A DNA stretch of 64,000 nucleotides from Vibrio sp. ED004 (GCF_023206395.1 NZ_CP066149.1:1240001-1304000), one strand, 5' to 3'; shown: positions 30,214 to 47,921, counted from the stretch's first letter. Translations and numbers: made by a program. The notes: generated by a model from the sequence alone, not told the origin.

Positions 30214-30356
30214 ATTTCGGCACCCATTCAGTGTAGTTAACCTAAGTTTTGCTCTCTTTTAAGGCATGCTAGACCTAGGTTTTTCGTGCCAAATGAACAA
30301 AAACAACCCACTAAGTATAGAAAAACATCAAACAACACTTTTTTTGCAATTTAATG

Positions 30357-30385
30357 TTGACCCAGAACGCGAAAACACGTTTAAT
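30357..30385 (+). promoter_or_regulatory. Promoter of tRNA cluster 2
   Basis: TTGACC (30357-30362) and TTTAAT (30380-30385) with a 17-base spacer, 10 bases ahead of tRNA-Phe. It has the same -10 and spacing as the cluster 1 promoter, suggesting that the two clusters arose by duplication including the promoter. Confidence 0.8.
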
Positions 30386-30395
30386 ACACCTCGTC

Positions 30396-30471
30396 GCCCG
30401 GATAGCTCAGTCGGTAGAGCAGAGGATTGAAAATCCTCGTGTCGGTGGTTCGATTCCGCCTCCGGGCACCA
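30396..30471 (+). tRNA. tRNA-Phe (GAA), type A
   Basis: Identical to the first gene of cluster 1 (27368), and likewise in first position. Encoded CCA. Confidence 0.97.
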
Positions 30472-30527
30472 CAATTTATTTGTTGGTGTCCTAGACAACA
30501 ACAGTAAAGCACAAAGAAATATTATGT

Positions 30528-30603
<76 letters not shown>

Positions 30604-30627
30604 TTTCTTTAAAGCTTTAAGAATAAT

Positions 30628-30703
30628 TCCCCTTTAGTTCAGTTGGTAGAACGGCGGACTGTTAATCCGTATGTCGCAAGTTCAAGTCTTGCAAGGGGAG
30701 CCA
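30628..30703 (+). tRNA. tRNA-Asn (GTT), type B
   Basis: Identical to the copy at 28090, with encoded CCA. Confidence 0.97.
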
Positions 30704-30739
30704 AGTTAATCATCAAGTATAAGCTTTTTGATTCATGAT

Positions 30740-30815
<76 letters not shown>

Positions 30816-30844
30816 TTCTCTTGATTAGAGACTAAACAATCAAT

Positions 30845-30920
30845 TCCCCTTTAGTTCAGTTGGTAGAACGGCGGACTGTTAATCCGTATGTCGCAAGTTC
30901 AAGTCTTGCAAGGGGAGCCA
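30845..30920 (+). tRNA. tRNA-Asn (GTT), type B
   Basis: Identical to the copies at 28090 and 30628. Last gene of cluster 2. Confidence 0.97.
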
Positions 30921-30927
30921 ATTAAAG

Positions 30928-30955
30928 AAAGCCGCATCACCGATGCGGCTTTTTT
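30928..30955 (+). terminator. Terminator of tRNA cluster 2
   Basis: An 11-bp stem AAAGCCGCATC / GATGCGGCTTT with a three-base loop and six T, seven bases past the last tRNA. Confidence 0.95.
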
Positions 30956-31244
30956 GCATCTGAAGATCCTAACTTTTCCATAACTCCCCTTCATCTTTCT
31001 AATGCCTCATTCAATCCAGAAACCAACAGTTTTAAACACCCTTCAGCGCTAATCACACTTTATTCTCTAGTTCCGTTTTAACTCCTGCAACAACAGACTG
31101 TCAATTTGTACAGAGAGTCAGTTATAACGGGCTCATTAGTTACGTTACTGTTGATTGGTTCTAGAGGAATGAACGAGCTTTAGAGCGAATCAATTAGGCT
31201 CTAGAAAGGCTCTGTCGGTTGTTCAAATTGAAATGGCATCAGAG
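30956..31244. other. Intergenic region between tRNA cluster 2 and the DUF2391 gene
   Basis: About 290 bases at the convergent ends of the tRNA cluster and the DUF2391 gene. No reading frame, tRNA or strong hairpin is visible apart from the cluster terminator. Confidence 0.5.
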
Positions 31245-31640
31245 TCACTCTTTGTCAAAACTATCCACTACAATCGCTCCCATAGATGCAGGCATGGAAA
31301 TTACAATCACCCTTTTGATCGACACAATAGGGTCGCTTAACAAGGGGAGCTTATCCAAACAAGTCAGCACCAAAGCAACAACCAATGCTGTCATCACATA
31401 AGCAATAACTATTCGAAAAATAAAGACCGGCAGGCGAGCAACAATATCTTTCTGAAATACGCTCTCATAGGTATAAAAGCCAAGGAACACCGCAGACAAA
31501 AGGAACAGCAATAATAAGTTAGCTGTGGGTAAAGTCTCCCCTAGTCTCCAGGCCTCTTCAGAAAAAGAAATCGGCACGGCCAAAGCAAAAGATCCAACAA
31601 AGATCTGGCTAGCATCTTCAAAGTTAAAACTTAATTTCAT
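31245..31640 (-). CDS. DUF2391-like integral membrane protein
   Basis: A 131-residue hydrophobic protein starting MKLSFNFEDASQIFVGSFALAVPISFSEEAWRLGE. Four membrane segments are likely (about residues 13-28, 40-58, 70-94 and 104-124). The N-terminal pattern of a hydrophobic helix followed by EEAWRLGE resembles the DUF2391 family. The function is unknown. It lies at the edge of a 1.3-kb decayed region, but its frame is intact and ends normally. Confidence 0.6.
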   Translation of the reverse strand: MKLSFNFEDASQIFVGSFALAVPISFSEEAWRLGETLPTANLLLLFLLSAVFLGFYTYESVFQKDIVARLPVFIFRIVIAYVMTALVVALVLTCLDKLPLLSDPIVSIKRVIVISMPASMGAIVVDSFDKE

Positions 31641-32942
31641 CGAGTTACCTTCAAGGCTTTAGGAATATGTCTAGTTACCAAAACTATCAATTCATGATCT
31701 TAGGGGGATGTTAATTGCCATCTAATATTAGTCGCATTAGCCAGAACATAGCTTGAACTAGCAAGCAGTAAAATGAATAACTCACAGATACTGGTCACCA
31801 ACCTCACATATCCACTGCTAGTGTTGAGGAAAAATACATCTCCACCGACAAGCCAAAAAACGCCTCTTAAGTCACTGTAATCAATAGATTTAAGACAACT
31901 CTACATACGTCAGTGTTAGAGATATTATGTCTGCTTAATTCCACATTAATTGTGTTCTTCAAATCTTGAATATCCCCCTTATTCAACGACTAACTACTAC
32001 ATGAATACTAAGCAAAGTAATAACGTTGATATTCATCTTTAAGGTCCATTTGTGAGGCGCCTAAAGGCTTTTAGAATACTGTAAGCTTGATTAGTGGTTA
32101 AAGACTATTGAGTAGTAGATACGCTAGCCTCTAGCGCTTGAATAAAAGGTATTAAGTACTAGCTTGTATGACTGCATAGCGAAACTCTTTCTACACTCAG
32201 CGCCAGCTTATAGATTGTGATATTTCTAGGTAAGCCTCTGGCTAAGCTAGGCATTAAAAAGAGCGGCAAGCAGACTAGATCCTGAGGGGAAAGGAAGCAA
32301 AATAGAAGCTTTGTTTACAAGTATCTATAGTCTCGCGCTTTCTAATAGCACTATTGTTGCTCGCAAGACTCCTGTGTGAGTATTAAGACCGCCCTGATAG
32401 TAAACCTTCCGAGAACTACTCCACATAAACCTCTTAAGCCACTCTGTTCGGTGTGCAAAGAGTTAAGTCGAACTATGTGAGTACCCTCTATAAGGAGCTC
32501 TCTATACTCACAGCAGAGCTTTGTAATTGCGTGGCAAGTCTTTGGTCGGATGACAAAACTGTATGTAAAAATCGTCCTAAATCTAATTCTACGAATGAGC
32601 TTTCAGAACCGTGACTAAATAATCGAGCCTCAAAATAACAACGGAGCCCAAATAATTAGATTAAGTGCAAAAAGCCTAATGACTCTCAACGAAGGTTTTT
32701 TATGATGAGTAAATAGCTAACGACTCATGCAGCAAGAAATCATTACTCAAATAGGCATACTTATAAGCGGAGTTGTAAGTAGGGTATCAGGAGGCTGGGG
32801 CTAGTTGGTAAAGCTCAAATATCTACGCGCAAAAACGACGAAAGCCAAGTCACAAGACTAGGCTGGTATTCTATCGGACTTGCGCACTAGCGGGGCTATT
32901 TCGACCAAAGAGTGTACATACAATGATTCAAATGTAAAAAAA
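31641..32942. other. Noncoding, decayed region beside the insertion sequence
   Basis: About 1.3 kb with no open frame of 60 codons on either strand, ending at the insertion sequence. Stop-rich composition and frequent CTAG tetranucleotides set it apart from flanking genes. At 32787-32870 a segment containing AAAACGACGAAAG (32832-32844) and an imperfect hairpin (AGCCAAGTC / GACTAGGCT) resembles the tail of the tRNA-Asp unit at 34290-34375. I interpret the region as eroded remains of tRNA/rRNA operon sequence and perhaps other genes; most of it I cannot assign. Confidence 0.5.
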
Positions 32943-34236
32943 GGTTCATCGCGGCTTTCCGGGGAAAGCCGCTTTTATCTTCAAGAAGAAGTAGTCTGTA
33001 TCTCGATATCCATACCCCATTCGCTTGATTAACTTTATTTTGTTGTTTATCCCTTCCAATGTGCAGGTGTTGAGCGGATAAGTTGCCGATGCAATAATAC
33101 CGTGAAGATAAGGCCTCAGTTTTCGTGCAAACTCTTTCAATGGCTTAATTCCACTCTCTTGCACTTGTGCCCACCATACCTCCCAGAGCCCCTTAGCATG
33201 TGCTTCTGATTTACAGTACCAAAGCTCTTTGAGTTGTGAGCCGAGTATATAAGTGGCCATCAAGTCCTTATTGATATTCAATATTTCAGTAAGATAGCTA
33301 TCTTGTCGTGCATTTAAATTACCTCTGTTTTTCAGCAGTACCCAGCGTGAGCGCTTCACCCATTGCCTCGCTTTTTTATCCTGCTTGAGTTTGTTAGCTT
33401 GGTCGACTCTGACTCTATCCATCACCTCACGACCGAACTTAGCAACAACATGGAATAAGTCGTAAACGATTTTTGCATTCGGGCAGTGCGCTTGAACTTC
33501 AAGGTCAAAAGCCGTATTCATGTCCATTGCGACCGCTTCGATATTGTTACCATGCTTGCCTAACTGCTCGAAAAACGGTCGTATGTCCTTGCGGCTACGA
33601 CCTAACCCTACCCAAATGACTTGGTGAGTCTTAGCATCAGCGATGACTGTGGCATATCGGTGCCCTTTAAAGATGGCGAACTCGTCCATGACGAGTTGCC
33701 TTAGCCCTTCCCATTTCACTGACGGTACCACTTGGCGAAGTCGACGTTTATCTATCTCTTTAATGGTGTGCCAATGAACGCTCGTTAACTGGGAGATATG
33801 CTTAATGGGAAGAAGAGGCAGTAGTTGTTCTATATAGCTTTTTAGACGCGTCGTTATACGAGCATAAGGCTCTAACCAAGATAGAAACTCTGTTTTTATG
33901 CCGCAGTCACGACACTTGATCCTTCGAGTTTGAACGGAAAGCTCAACAGGAACATTGAACAACATGGCCTCTTTCACATGACGCCATTGATACTCATGGA
34001 TAGCCTCAGCTTCAAGACCGCAAAGGCATTTAGCCTCAGAATTAGGTTTAAGAGTTAGTGTAACAAGTGATGCTGTCTGGTGAGACTTTACTATTTTAAA
34101 GCCTTCCCAGAATGAAGATAGGAAAGTATGATTCGGCATGAAAACGGTAGTTTGTGTATGATTTTTGTTTGGCGACTAAACCATATCACTTACTACCGTT
34201 TTTTTGTTTTTAGTTCCCGCTAATCCGCGATGAACC
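32943..34236 (-). mobile_element. Intact ISL3-family insertion sequence
   Basis: A 1,294-bp element bounded by inverted repeats with 12 perfectly matching terminal bases, GGTTCATCGCGG at 32943-32954 and its complement at 34225-34236, and partial matching beyond. The 8 bases on each side are identical, TAAAAAAA at 32935-32942 and 34237-34244, which is the 8-bp target duplication expected of ISL3 elements. It carries one full-length transposase gene. Intact ends, intact gene and perfect duplication point to recent insertion. Confidence 0.95.
32946..34139 (-). CDS. ISL3 family transposase
   Basis: A 397-residue transposase. The N-terminus carries the zinc-finger of ISL3 transposases (CLCG near residue 38 and CRDCG near residue 76). 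The DDE catalytic domain shows D in LVMDEFAIFKGHRYATV near residue 151, D in AVAMDMNTAFD near residue 205, and the Glu in CTLEGINNKIKLIKRMGYGYRD near residue 365. The stop codon TGA lies inside the terminal inverted repeat (CCGCGATGAACC). The frame is unbroken, so the element is probably active. Confidence 0.95.
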   Translation of the reverse strand: MPNHTFLSSFWEGFKIVKSHQTASLVTLTLKPNSEAKCLCGLEAEAIHEYQWRHVKEAMLFNVPVELSVQTRRIKCRDCGIKTEFLSWLEPYARITTRLKSYIEQLLPLLPIKHISQLTSVHWHTIKEIDKRRLRQVVPSVKWEGLRQLVMDEFAIFKGHRYATVIADAKTHQVIWVGLGRSRKDIRPFFEQLGKHGNNIEAVAMDMNTAFDLEVQAHCPNAKIVYDLFHVVAKFGREVMDRVRVDQANKLKQDKKARQWVKRSRWVLLKNRGNLNARQDSYLTEILNINKDLMATYILGSQLKELWYCKSEAHAKGLWEVWWAQVQESGIKPLKEFARKLRPYLHGIIASATYPLNTCTLEGINNKIKLIKRMGYGYRDTDYFFLKIKAAFPGKPR

Positions 34237-34268
34237 TAAAAAAAGCCCTGCTATTTCTAGCAGAGCTT
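34237..34268 (-). terminator. Old terminator disrupted at its T tract by the insertion sequence
   Basis: A hairpin with arms AAGCCCTGCTA and TAGCAGAGCTT (one mismatch) begins right at the target duplication. On the minus strand its T tract is the TAAAAAAA duplicated by the insertion. It probably ended an older transcript extending beyond tRNA-Asp. Confidence 0.6.
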
Positions 34269-34353
34269 CTCTATAAGTGACGAAGTGGTTGGGGTCTCAG
34301 GCGACCGGGATTCATTGGTCGAAGACCAAAATATCTATTCCCAAAACGACGAA

Positions 34354-34375
34354 AGCCTAGTCATAAGACTAGGCT
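34354..34375 (-). terminator. Terminator of the downstream rRNA operon
   Basis: A perfect 9-bp stem AGCCTAGTC / GACTAGGCT with an ATAA loop, 10 bases past tRNA-Asp on the minus strand, followed by TTTCGTCGTTTT. The same tail motif recurs at 32832 and 48100. Confidence 0.8.
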
Positions 34376-34385
34376 CTCTAATGAG

Positions 34386-34462
34386 TGGCGGAGTGGACGG
34401 GACTCGAACCCGCGACCCCCGGCGTGACAGGCCGGTATTCTAACCAACTGAACTACCACTCC
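34386..34462 (-). tRNA. tRNA-Asp (GTC)
   Basis: A 77-base cloverleaf with encoded CCA. Acceptor GGAGTGG / CCACTCC, anticodon GTC in the CCTGTCACG loop. It is the last gene of the downstream rRNA operon. Confidence 0.95.
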
Positions 34463-34490
34463 GCAGTGTCTATTCAGCTTAAAGCAATTT

Positions 34491-34610
34491 GAGCCTGACG
34501 ATGTCCTACTCTCACATGGGGAAGCCCCACACTACCATCGGCGCTATTATGTTTCACTTCTGAGTTCGGCATGGAATCAGGTGGGTCCACAATGCTATGG
34601 TCGTCAAACA
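34491..34610 (-). rRNA. rrf: 5S ribosomal RNA, variant copy
   Basis: About 120 bases, recognisable by GTGGACCCACCTGATTCC and ATGCCGAACTCAGAAG on the minus strand. It differs from the two other 5S genes in helix I, where a G-C pair is replaced by A-T on both sides (TTTGACGA / TCGTCAGG). End points are estimated by homology. Confidence 0.93.
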
Positions 34611-34649
34611 AATTCTGTTGTTAACTTGAATAACCAAATCAACCAAATA

Positions 34650-34726
34650 TGGTGCTGATACCCAGACTCGAACTGGGGACCTCACCCTTACCAAGGGTGC
34701 GCTCTACCGGGCTGAGCTATATCAGC
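34650..34726 (-). tRNA. tRNA-Thr (GGT)
   Basis: A 77-base cloverleaf with encoded CCA, acceptor GCTGATA / TATCAGC and anticodon GGT in CCCTTGGTAAGGG. The D loop is one base longer than in E. coli. It is flanked on both sides by 5S genes, the same order as in E. coli rrnD. Confidence 0.95.
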
Positions 34727-34761
34727 AATTCAGAACCGTTTAAAACGATTCTAAAGATTTA

Positions 34762-34881
34762 AAGCCTGGCGATGTCCTACTCTCACATGGGGAAGCCCCA
34801 CACTACCATCGGCGCTATTGTGTTTCACTTCTGAGTTCGGCATGGAATCAGGTGGGTCCACAATGCTATGGTCGCCAAGCA
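34762..34881 (-). rRNA. rrf: 5S ribosomal RNA
   Basis: About 120 bases, standard Vibrio-like sequence (TTGGCGACCATAGC near the 5' end, TCGCCAGG near the 3' end). It lies about 90 bases after the 23S gene. Confidence 0.95.
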
Positions 34882-34974
34882 AATTTTAAAATTCGGAAAA
34901 CTGTAATTTAAAAGTGTCTCTTCAAACTCATTCAAGGTCTGTCTTTGAGTCCACAAAACCCCTTGGGTGTTGTA

Positions 34975-37854
<2,880 letters not shown>

Positions 37855-38164
37855 ACAACCCGAAAGGGTCTTAGCGTATGGCAACTAACCAAGGTTTTTG
37901 GTTGTCATCAAGAAGGGTTAATTCTCAATGACTGTTTGCCGGACTCAATTGTGATTCAAACTTGTTTGAATCGAATACAAGACACTTGAATGTGTTTGTT
38001 GTGTTTATACCGTTCTTATTAAATAAGAGCAGATAAACATTGAGAACTTTTAAATTTGATTGAATTACTCGTAAGTAATCAATCAGTCAGCTTTCCAAAT
38101 TGTTAAAGAGCTAGATTTCTTTCGAAACCATTTTTAAAGATTCTTAGGGAAAAACCCTTAAAGA
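37855..38164 (-). other. 16S-23S spacer segment with boxA
   Basis: The spacer between tRNA-Ala and 23S carries GCTCTTTAACAATTT on the minus strand (38097-38111), the boxA antitermination element bound by NusB and S10. The rest is almost the same as the equivalent stretch in the other operon (43441-43740) and should contain the RNase III processing stem of 23S. Confidence 0.8.
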
Positions 38165-38240
38165 TGGTGGAGCTATGCGGGATCGAACCGCAGACCTCCT
38201 GCGTGCAAGGCAGGCGCTCTCCCAGCTGAGCTATAGCCCC
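38165..38240 (-). tRNA. tRNA-Ala (TGC)
   Basis: A 76-base cloverleaf with encoded CCA, anticodon TGC in GCCTTGCACGC. It is in the 16S-23S spacer, downstream of tRNA-Ile. Confidence 0.97.
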
Positions 38241-38254
38241 ATCTAGGTCGATAT

Positions 38255-38331
38255 TGGTGGGTCTGAGTGGACTTGAACCACCGACCTCCCGCTTATCAGG
38301 CGAGCGCTCTAACCAGCTGAGCTACAGACCC
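38255..38331 (-). tRNA. tRNA-Ile (GAT)
   Basis: A 77-base cloverleaf with encoded CCA, anticodon GAT in GCCTGATAAGC. First tRNA of the 16S-23S spacer in the downstream operon. Confidence 0.97.
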
Positions 38332-38398
38332 AATATCGTCTCTTAACTTTTCTAAACCTAATCAATCTGTGTGGACACTTATCGTGAGTATCTTCGTA

Positions 38399-39952
<1,554 letters not shown>

Positions 39953-40198
39953 TAAGATTTTGTGACTCAACGAATACTGACTTCAAAACTAATATTTACC
40001 GAAGTAAACATGTAATTCTAAAGCTATTACCATTCCAACAGAATGATAATGAATTGACTGTGCCGAATAACTACAAGTAGTTAAACGTATTGGTCACTCA
40101 GTTCATTGAAATCAATTTTGATTCCGAAGAATCTGTTTTATCTAACGATAAAACGTTTTGATATTCATCAACGAGTGCCCACACAGATTGATAGGTTT

Positions 40199-40213
40199 AA
40201 ATTGTTAAAGAGC
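40199..40213 (-). promoter_or_regulatory. boxA antitermination site, leader of the downstream rRNA operon
   Basis: GCTCTTTAACAATTT on the minus strand, identical to the E. coli rrn leader boxA core, between the promoter and 16S. Confidence 0.85.
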
Positions 40214-40250
40214 TTTGCTTTCAGTGCCTTAGCACGTAAGCAGGACGCGT

Positions 40251-40278
40251 ATAATACGCTTTCCACTTTGAAAGTCAA
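40251..40278 (-). promoter_or_regulatory. rRNA promoter of the downstream operon
   Basis: TTGACT (40273-40278) and TATTAT (40251-40256) on the minus strand with a 16-base spacer, followed by a GC-rich ACGCGTCC discriminator. The 16-base spacing is typical of growth-rate-controlled rRNA promoters. It lies only about 70 bases after the 5S gene of the upstream operon, so some read-through from that operon is possible. Confidence 0.8.
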
Positions 40279-40345
40279 CATAAAACTCTAAGAAAACTTA
40301 GAACTCTATGGTGACTTGTCTATTAAATAGACAAAGTCGAAATTA

Positions 40346-40465
40346 AAGCCTGGCGATGTCCTACTCTCACATGGGGAAACCCCACACTACCATCGGCGCT
40401 ATTGTGTTTCACTTCTGAGTTCGGCATGGAATCAGGTGGGTCCACAATGCTATGGTCGCCAAGCA
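40346..40465 (-). rRNA. rrf: 5S ribosomal RNA, upstream operon
   Basis: About 120 bases, the same helix I as the copy at 34762, with A for G at one position in GGGGAAACCCC. Confidence 0.95.
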
Positions 40466-40554
40466 AATTTTAAAATTCGGAAAACTGATTTAAAAGTCTC
40501 TTTCAAACTCATTCAAGGTCTGTCTTTGAGTCCACAAAACCCCTTGGGTGTTGT

Positions 40555-43440
<2,886 letters not shown>

Positions 43441-43682
43441 ACAACCCGAAAGGGTCTTAATGTATGGCAACTAACCAAGGTTTTTGGTTGTCATCAAGAA
43501 GGGTTAATTCTCAATGACTGTTTGCCGGACTCAATTGTGATTCAAACTTGTTTGAATCGAATACAAGACACTTGAATGTGTTTGTTGTGTTTATACCGTT
43601 CTTATTAAATAAGAGCAGATAAACATTGAGAACTTTTAAATTTGATTGAATTACTCGTAAGTAATCAATCAGTCAGCTTTCC

Positions 43683-43697
43683 AAATTGTTAAAGAGC
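43683..43697 (-). promoter_or_regulatory. Spacer boxA of the upstream rRNA operon
   Basis: GCTCTTTAACAATTT on the minus strand in the spacer between tRNA-Glu and 23S. The surrounding 300 bases (43441-43750) match the spacer of the other operon almost base for base. Confidence 0.85.
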
Positions 43698-43750
43698 TAG
43701 ATTTCTTTCGAAACCATTTTTAAAGACACTTAAATAAATGCGCTTAAAGA

Positions 43751-43826
43751 TGGTATCCCGTAGGGGAGTCGAACCCCTGTTACCGCCGTGAAAGGGCGGT
43801 GTCCTAGGCCTCTAGACGAACGGGAC
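43751..43826 (-). tRNA. tRNA-Glu (TTC)
   Basis: A 76-base cloverleaf with encoded CCA, anticodon TTC in CCCTTTCACGG. It is the only tRNA in this 16S-23S spacer, in place of the Ile-Ala pair of the other operon. Confidence 0.97.
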
Positions 43827-43891
43827 ATAGGTTACTCTTAACTGTTTAAACATATCAATCTGTGTGGACACTTATCGTGAATATCTTCGTA

Positions 43892-45441
<1,550 letters not shown>

Positions 45442-45682
45442 AAGATTTTGTGACTCAACGAATACTGACTTCAAAACTAATATTTACCGAAGTAAACATG
45501 TAATTTTAAAGCTATTACCATTCCAACAGAATGGTAATGAATTGACTGTGCCAAATAACCGAAGTTATTCGTATTGGTCACTCAGTTCATTGAAATCAAT
45601 TTTGATTCCGAAGAATCTGTTTTATCTAATGATAAAACGTTTTGATATTCATCAACGAGTGCCCACACAGATTGATAGGTTT

Positions 45683-45697
45683 AAATTGTTAAAGAGC
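45683..45697 (-). promoter_or_regulatory. boxA antitermination site, leader of the upstream rRNA operon
   Basis: GCTCTTTAACAATTT on the minus strand, 40 bases downstream of the P2 -10 element. Confidence 0.85.
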
Positions 45698-45738
45698 TTC
45701 TCTTCGTTGTGACTTACATCACTTCGGAAGAGGCGGCC

Positions 45739-45766
45739 ATTCTAGCGACTTAATCCTCAGTGTCAA
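45739..45766 (-). promoter_or_regulatory. rRNA promoter P2 of the upstream operon
   Basis: TTGACA (45761-45766) and TAGAAT (45739-45744) on the minus strand with a 16-base spacer and a GC-rich GGCCGCC discriminator. Confidence 0.85.
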
Positions 45767-45888
45767 ACACTTATTTGGAATTAATTTCTACTTTCTAAAA
45801 GTAGGAGCGAATAATCACTCAAAGCTAGTTGCCTTCACTAACATTCTGCGCTGAAGCCTTGTGGCGTCTGCCGTGTCAGTGAGGCGGC

Positions 45889-45916
45889 ATTATAGAGACG
45901 CCGCTATTATTGGCAA
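45889..45916 (-). promoter_or_regulatory. rRNA promoter P1 of the upstream operon
   Basis: TTGCCA (45911-45916) and a perfect TATAAT (45889-45894) on the minus strand with a 16-base spacer and a GCCGCC discriminator, 150 bases upstream of P2. The remainder of the gap up to 46034 is AT-rich, as expected for an UP element region. Confidence 0.8.
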
Positions 45917-46034
45917 GCATTAAATGCGTTTTTATTGAAAAAAGAGGTTAAGTGAAGACATTTCAACCAAGGGCTCATTTATACCATTTTCACCCCAAGT
46001 TTCGAACAAATTACCCACAACACCTTGTGGATAA

Positions 46035-47288
46035 CTACTCTCCGTTATCAAAAAAATAAGATAAACGAGCTCTTGGGTTTAGATATTCTCTCACTTGTTC
46101 AGGTAATTTACTTGGATGAACTGCATTGACGATTTTTATCTCTTTAATAAAGAGGTCAATAATCGGAGCTTGGGTTCTTGGTACGCTAGGATCATAGATA
46201 AGAACATTCGGATAAAGCATATGCTTGGCATTAACGGATATCACAATCCCAATCGAATCATTTGAAAGTTGTACTACCGTTCCCGGCGGGTACGCTCCCA
46301 TAAACTTGACCAGCAAACTCAAATTGTCCTGACTATATAGATGCTTGCAACTCTTATATAAGTGAGACAATGCCAGATACGGGATCATTTGTTGAGATTG
46401 CGTTTTACCATGGCAAAGGTTATCAAATGCATTAGCCACTGCGACTATCTTGGCAAATTCATCTATCTCATCTTCTTTTAAGCCTTCGGGATAACCAGAA
46501 CCATCATTCATCTCATGATGTTGAGCAATCACCTTTTTGGCCCTTTCAGGAAAGTCATCAATTGTTGAGACAATATCTGCACCATACTTAGTATGGAGCT
46601 TTAAGTAGTTCTCTTCTGGTACCGTAAGCGCACTCTGCTTTCTTAATATGGCGACTGGTATTTTGATTTTACCTATATCGTGGAACAACGCTGCGAAGGA
46701 AAGATCTTTCAATTGCTGCGTATTGTAACCTTTCGCTTTACCTATCATCAGCGCGACAACTGAAACATTCAGTGTATGAAAGTAGATGTCTTCAAAATCA
46801 GCTTTAGCATTCATAAGGTGCAATGTGACGTTATCATCGCTTACTAATGTTTCTACAATGTCATCAACCAGAGCTTTTACCTCCCCTACTGCATCTAAAG
46901 GTCGGTTACGGATCTTGGTCATCACAGAACGCATGCGAGCAAGCGAACGTTCGAACTCTTTCTCGCAATGACTCACTCTGCGACGATAAGAGCTTAGAGT
47001 TTCGATACGTTCATGCTTATCTTTCCACATTCTTTCTGCTTCAAGGCTTACTTGTAAATCAGTATCGCCTTCTTGCTCAATCACATGGTTAGCAGGTAGA
47101 GGAGATGTATCGCTTTGATTCAAGTTTATATAGACGTGCTTAATCCCAAGATGTCGAATTACCTTTACTTGGGCGTCATCTTTGATTTTAAAACTGTTGA
47201 ATAAAAATGGGTGTTCATTCCATTTTACGGGGAGTCGTATATGCAGACCGGGCTGAATGCGATCTACGGTAATCTTTATGCTGCCCAT
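46035..47288 (-). CDS. HD-GYP domain protein with N-terminal DUF3391
   Basis: A 417-residue protein likely to be a cyclic di-GMP phosphodiesterase. The N-terminal 130 residues fit DUF3391 (MGSIKITVDRIQPGLHIRLPVKW). The HD-GYP domain follows: HD in AALFHDIGKIKIPVAIL near residue 206, HH in VIAQHHEMNDGSGYPEG near residue 265 with the GYP triad, so the catalytic residues are present. There is no signal peptide or membrane segment. It is transcribed in the same direction as the rRNA operons, just upstream of their promoters. Confidence 0.9.
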   Translation of the reverse strand: MGSIKITVDRIQPGLHIRLPVKWNEHPFLFNSFKIKDDAQVKVIRHLGIKHVYINLNQSDTSPLPANHVIEQEGDTDLQVSLEAERMWKDKHERIETLSSYRRRVSHCEKEFERSLARMRSVMTKIRNRPLDAVGEVKALVDDIVETLVSDDNVTLHLMNAKADFEDIYFHTLNVSVVALMIGKAKGYNTQQLKDLSFAALFHDIGKIKIPVAILRKQSALTVPEENYLKLHTKYGADIVSTIDDFPERAKKVIAQHHEMNDGSGYPEGLKEDEIDEFAKIVAVANAFDNLCHGKTQSQQMIPYLALSHLYKSCKHLYSQDNLSLLVKFMGAYPPGTVVQLSNDSIGIVISVNAKHMLYPNVLIYDPSVPRTQAPIIDLFIKEIKIVNAVHPSKLPEQVREYLNPRARLSYFFDNGE

Positions 47289-47371
47289 TTTTATATATAA
47301 TATTGATTAATAATCTCTATTTATAATTCTAATAAAACCAAGCAGCAATTTCACTATCCAATTTCACAGGT

Positions 47372-47779
47372 TCAATTTAAAGAATCGCAATGCACCATCC
47401 AGCGTATCCCAAACTTATCTTCGACCTTACCAAACCTAGCCCCCCAAAAAGTATCCGCTAACGGCGTCATTACGCGACCATCTTGCTTTAGCTTTTCAAA
47501 GATTTGCTCTTGAGTTGCGGTATCTTCAGTAACAAGAGAGAGCGCAAGGTTGTTCCCTTCTAATTCTTTTGCCTTTACACCATCAGACATCATGAGCTTC
47601 ATACCAAATGCTTCGAACTCAGCATGCATAACCCAATCAGGTTGAGCTCCCTCTATTACCTGTGGTGCATCACTAAAGAGTTGCTTCGATAAAACCACAC
47701 CGCCAAAACACTTATGATAAAAATCCAACGCTTCATTACAACGACCATCAAAAAACAAGTAAGGGGTTACTGTCAGCAT
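47372..47779 (-). CDS. VOC family (PhnB/YjdN-like) protein
   Basis: A 135-residue glyoxalase/bleomycin-resistance fold protein. The beta-alpha-beta repeats MLTVTPYLFFDGRCNEALDFYHKCFGG and DTFWGARFGKVEDKFGIRWMVH match the PhnB-like subgroup of the 3-demethylubiquinone methyltransferase-like VOC proteins. Despite that family name no methyltransferase activity should be assumed; the substrate is unknown. A purine-rich AGAGAGA lies before the ATG. Confidence 0.85.
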   Translation of the reverse strand: MLTVTPYLFFDGRCNEALDFYHKCFGGVVLSKQLFSDAPQVIEGAQPDWVMHAEFEAFGMKLMMSDGVKAKELEGNNLALSLVTEDTATQEQIFEKLKQDGRVMTPLADTFWGARFGKVEDKFGIRWMVHCDSLN

Positions 47780-47921
47780 ATCTCTCTCCTCTGTTATTTA
47801 TTTAAACATAGACAATAGAAGAAGGAATGACAGGTAACAGTATGATTTAAGATGATTAATTTATTAGGAAATGAAATTACGAAGGGAAACTGCGAGATTT
47901 AGGAATGAAACAATAAGATCT

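Noticed and set aside
31219..31401. A 60-codon plus-strand frame
   Set aside because: It is the antisense shadow of the DUF2391 membrane protein and has no supporting ribosome binding site.
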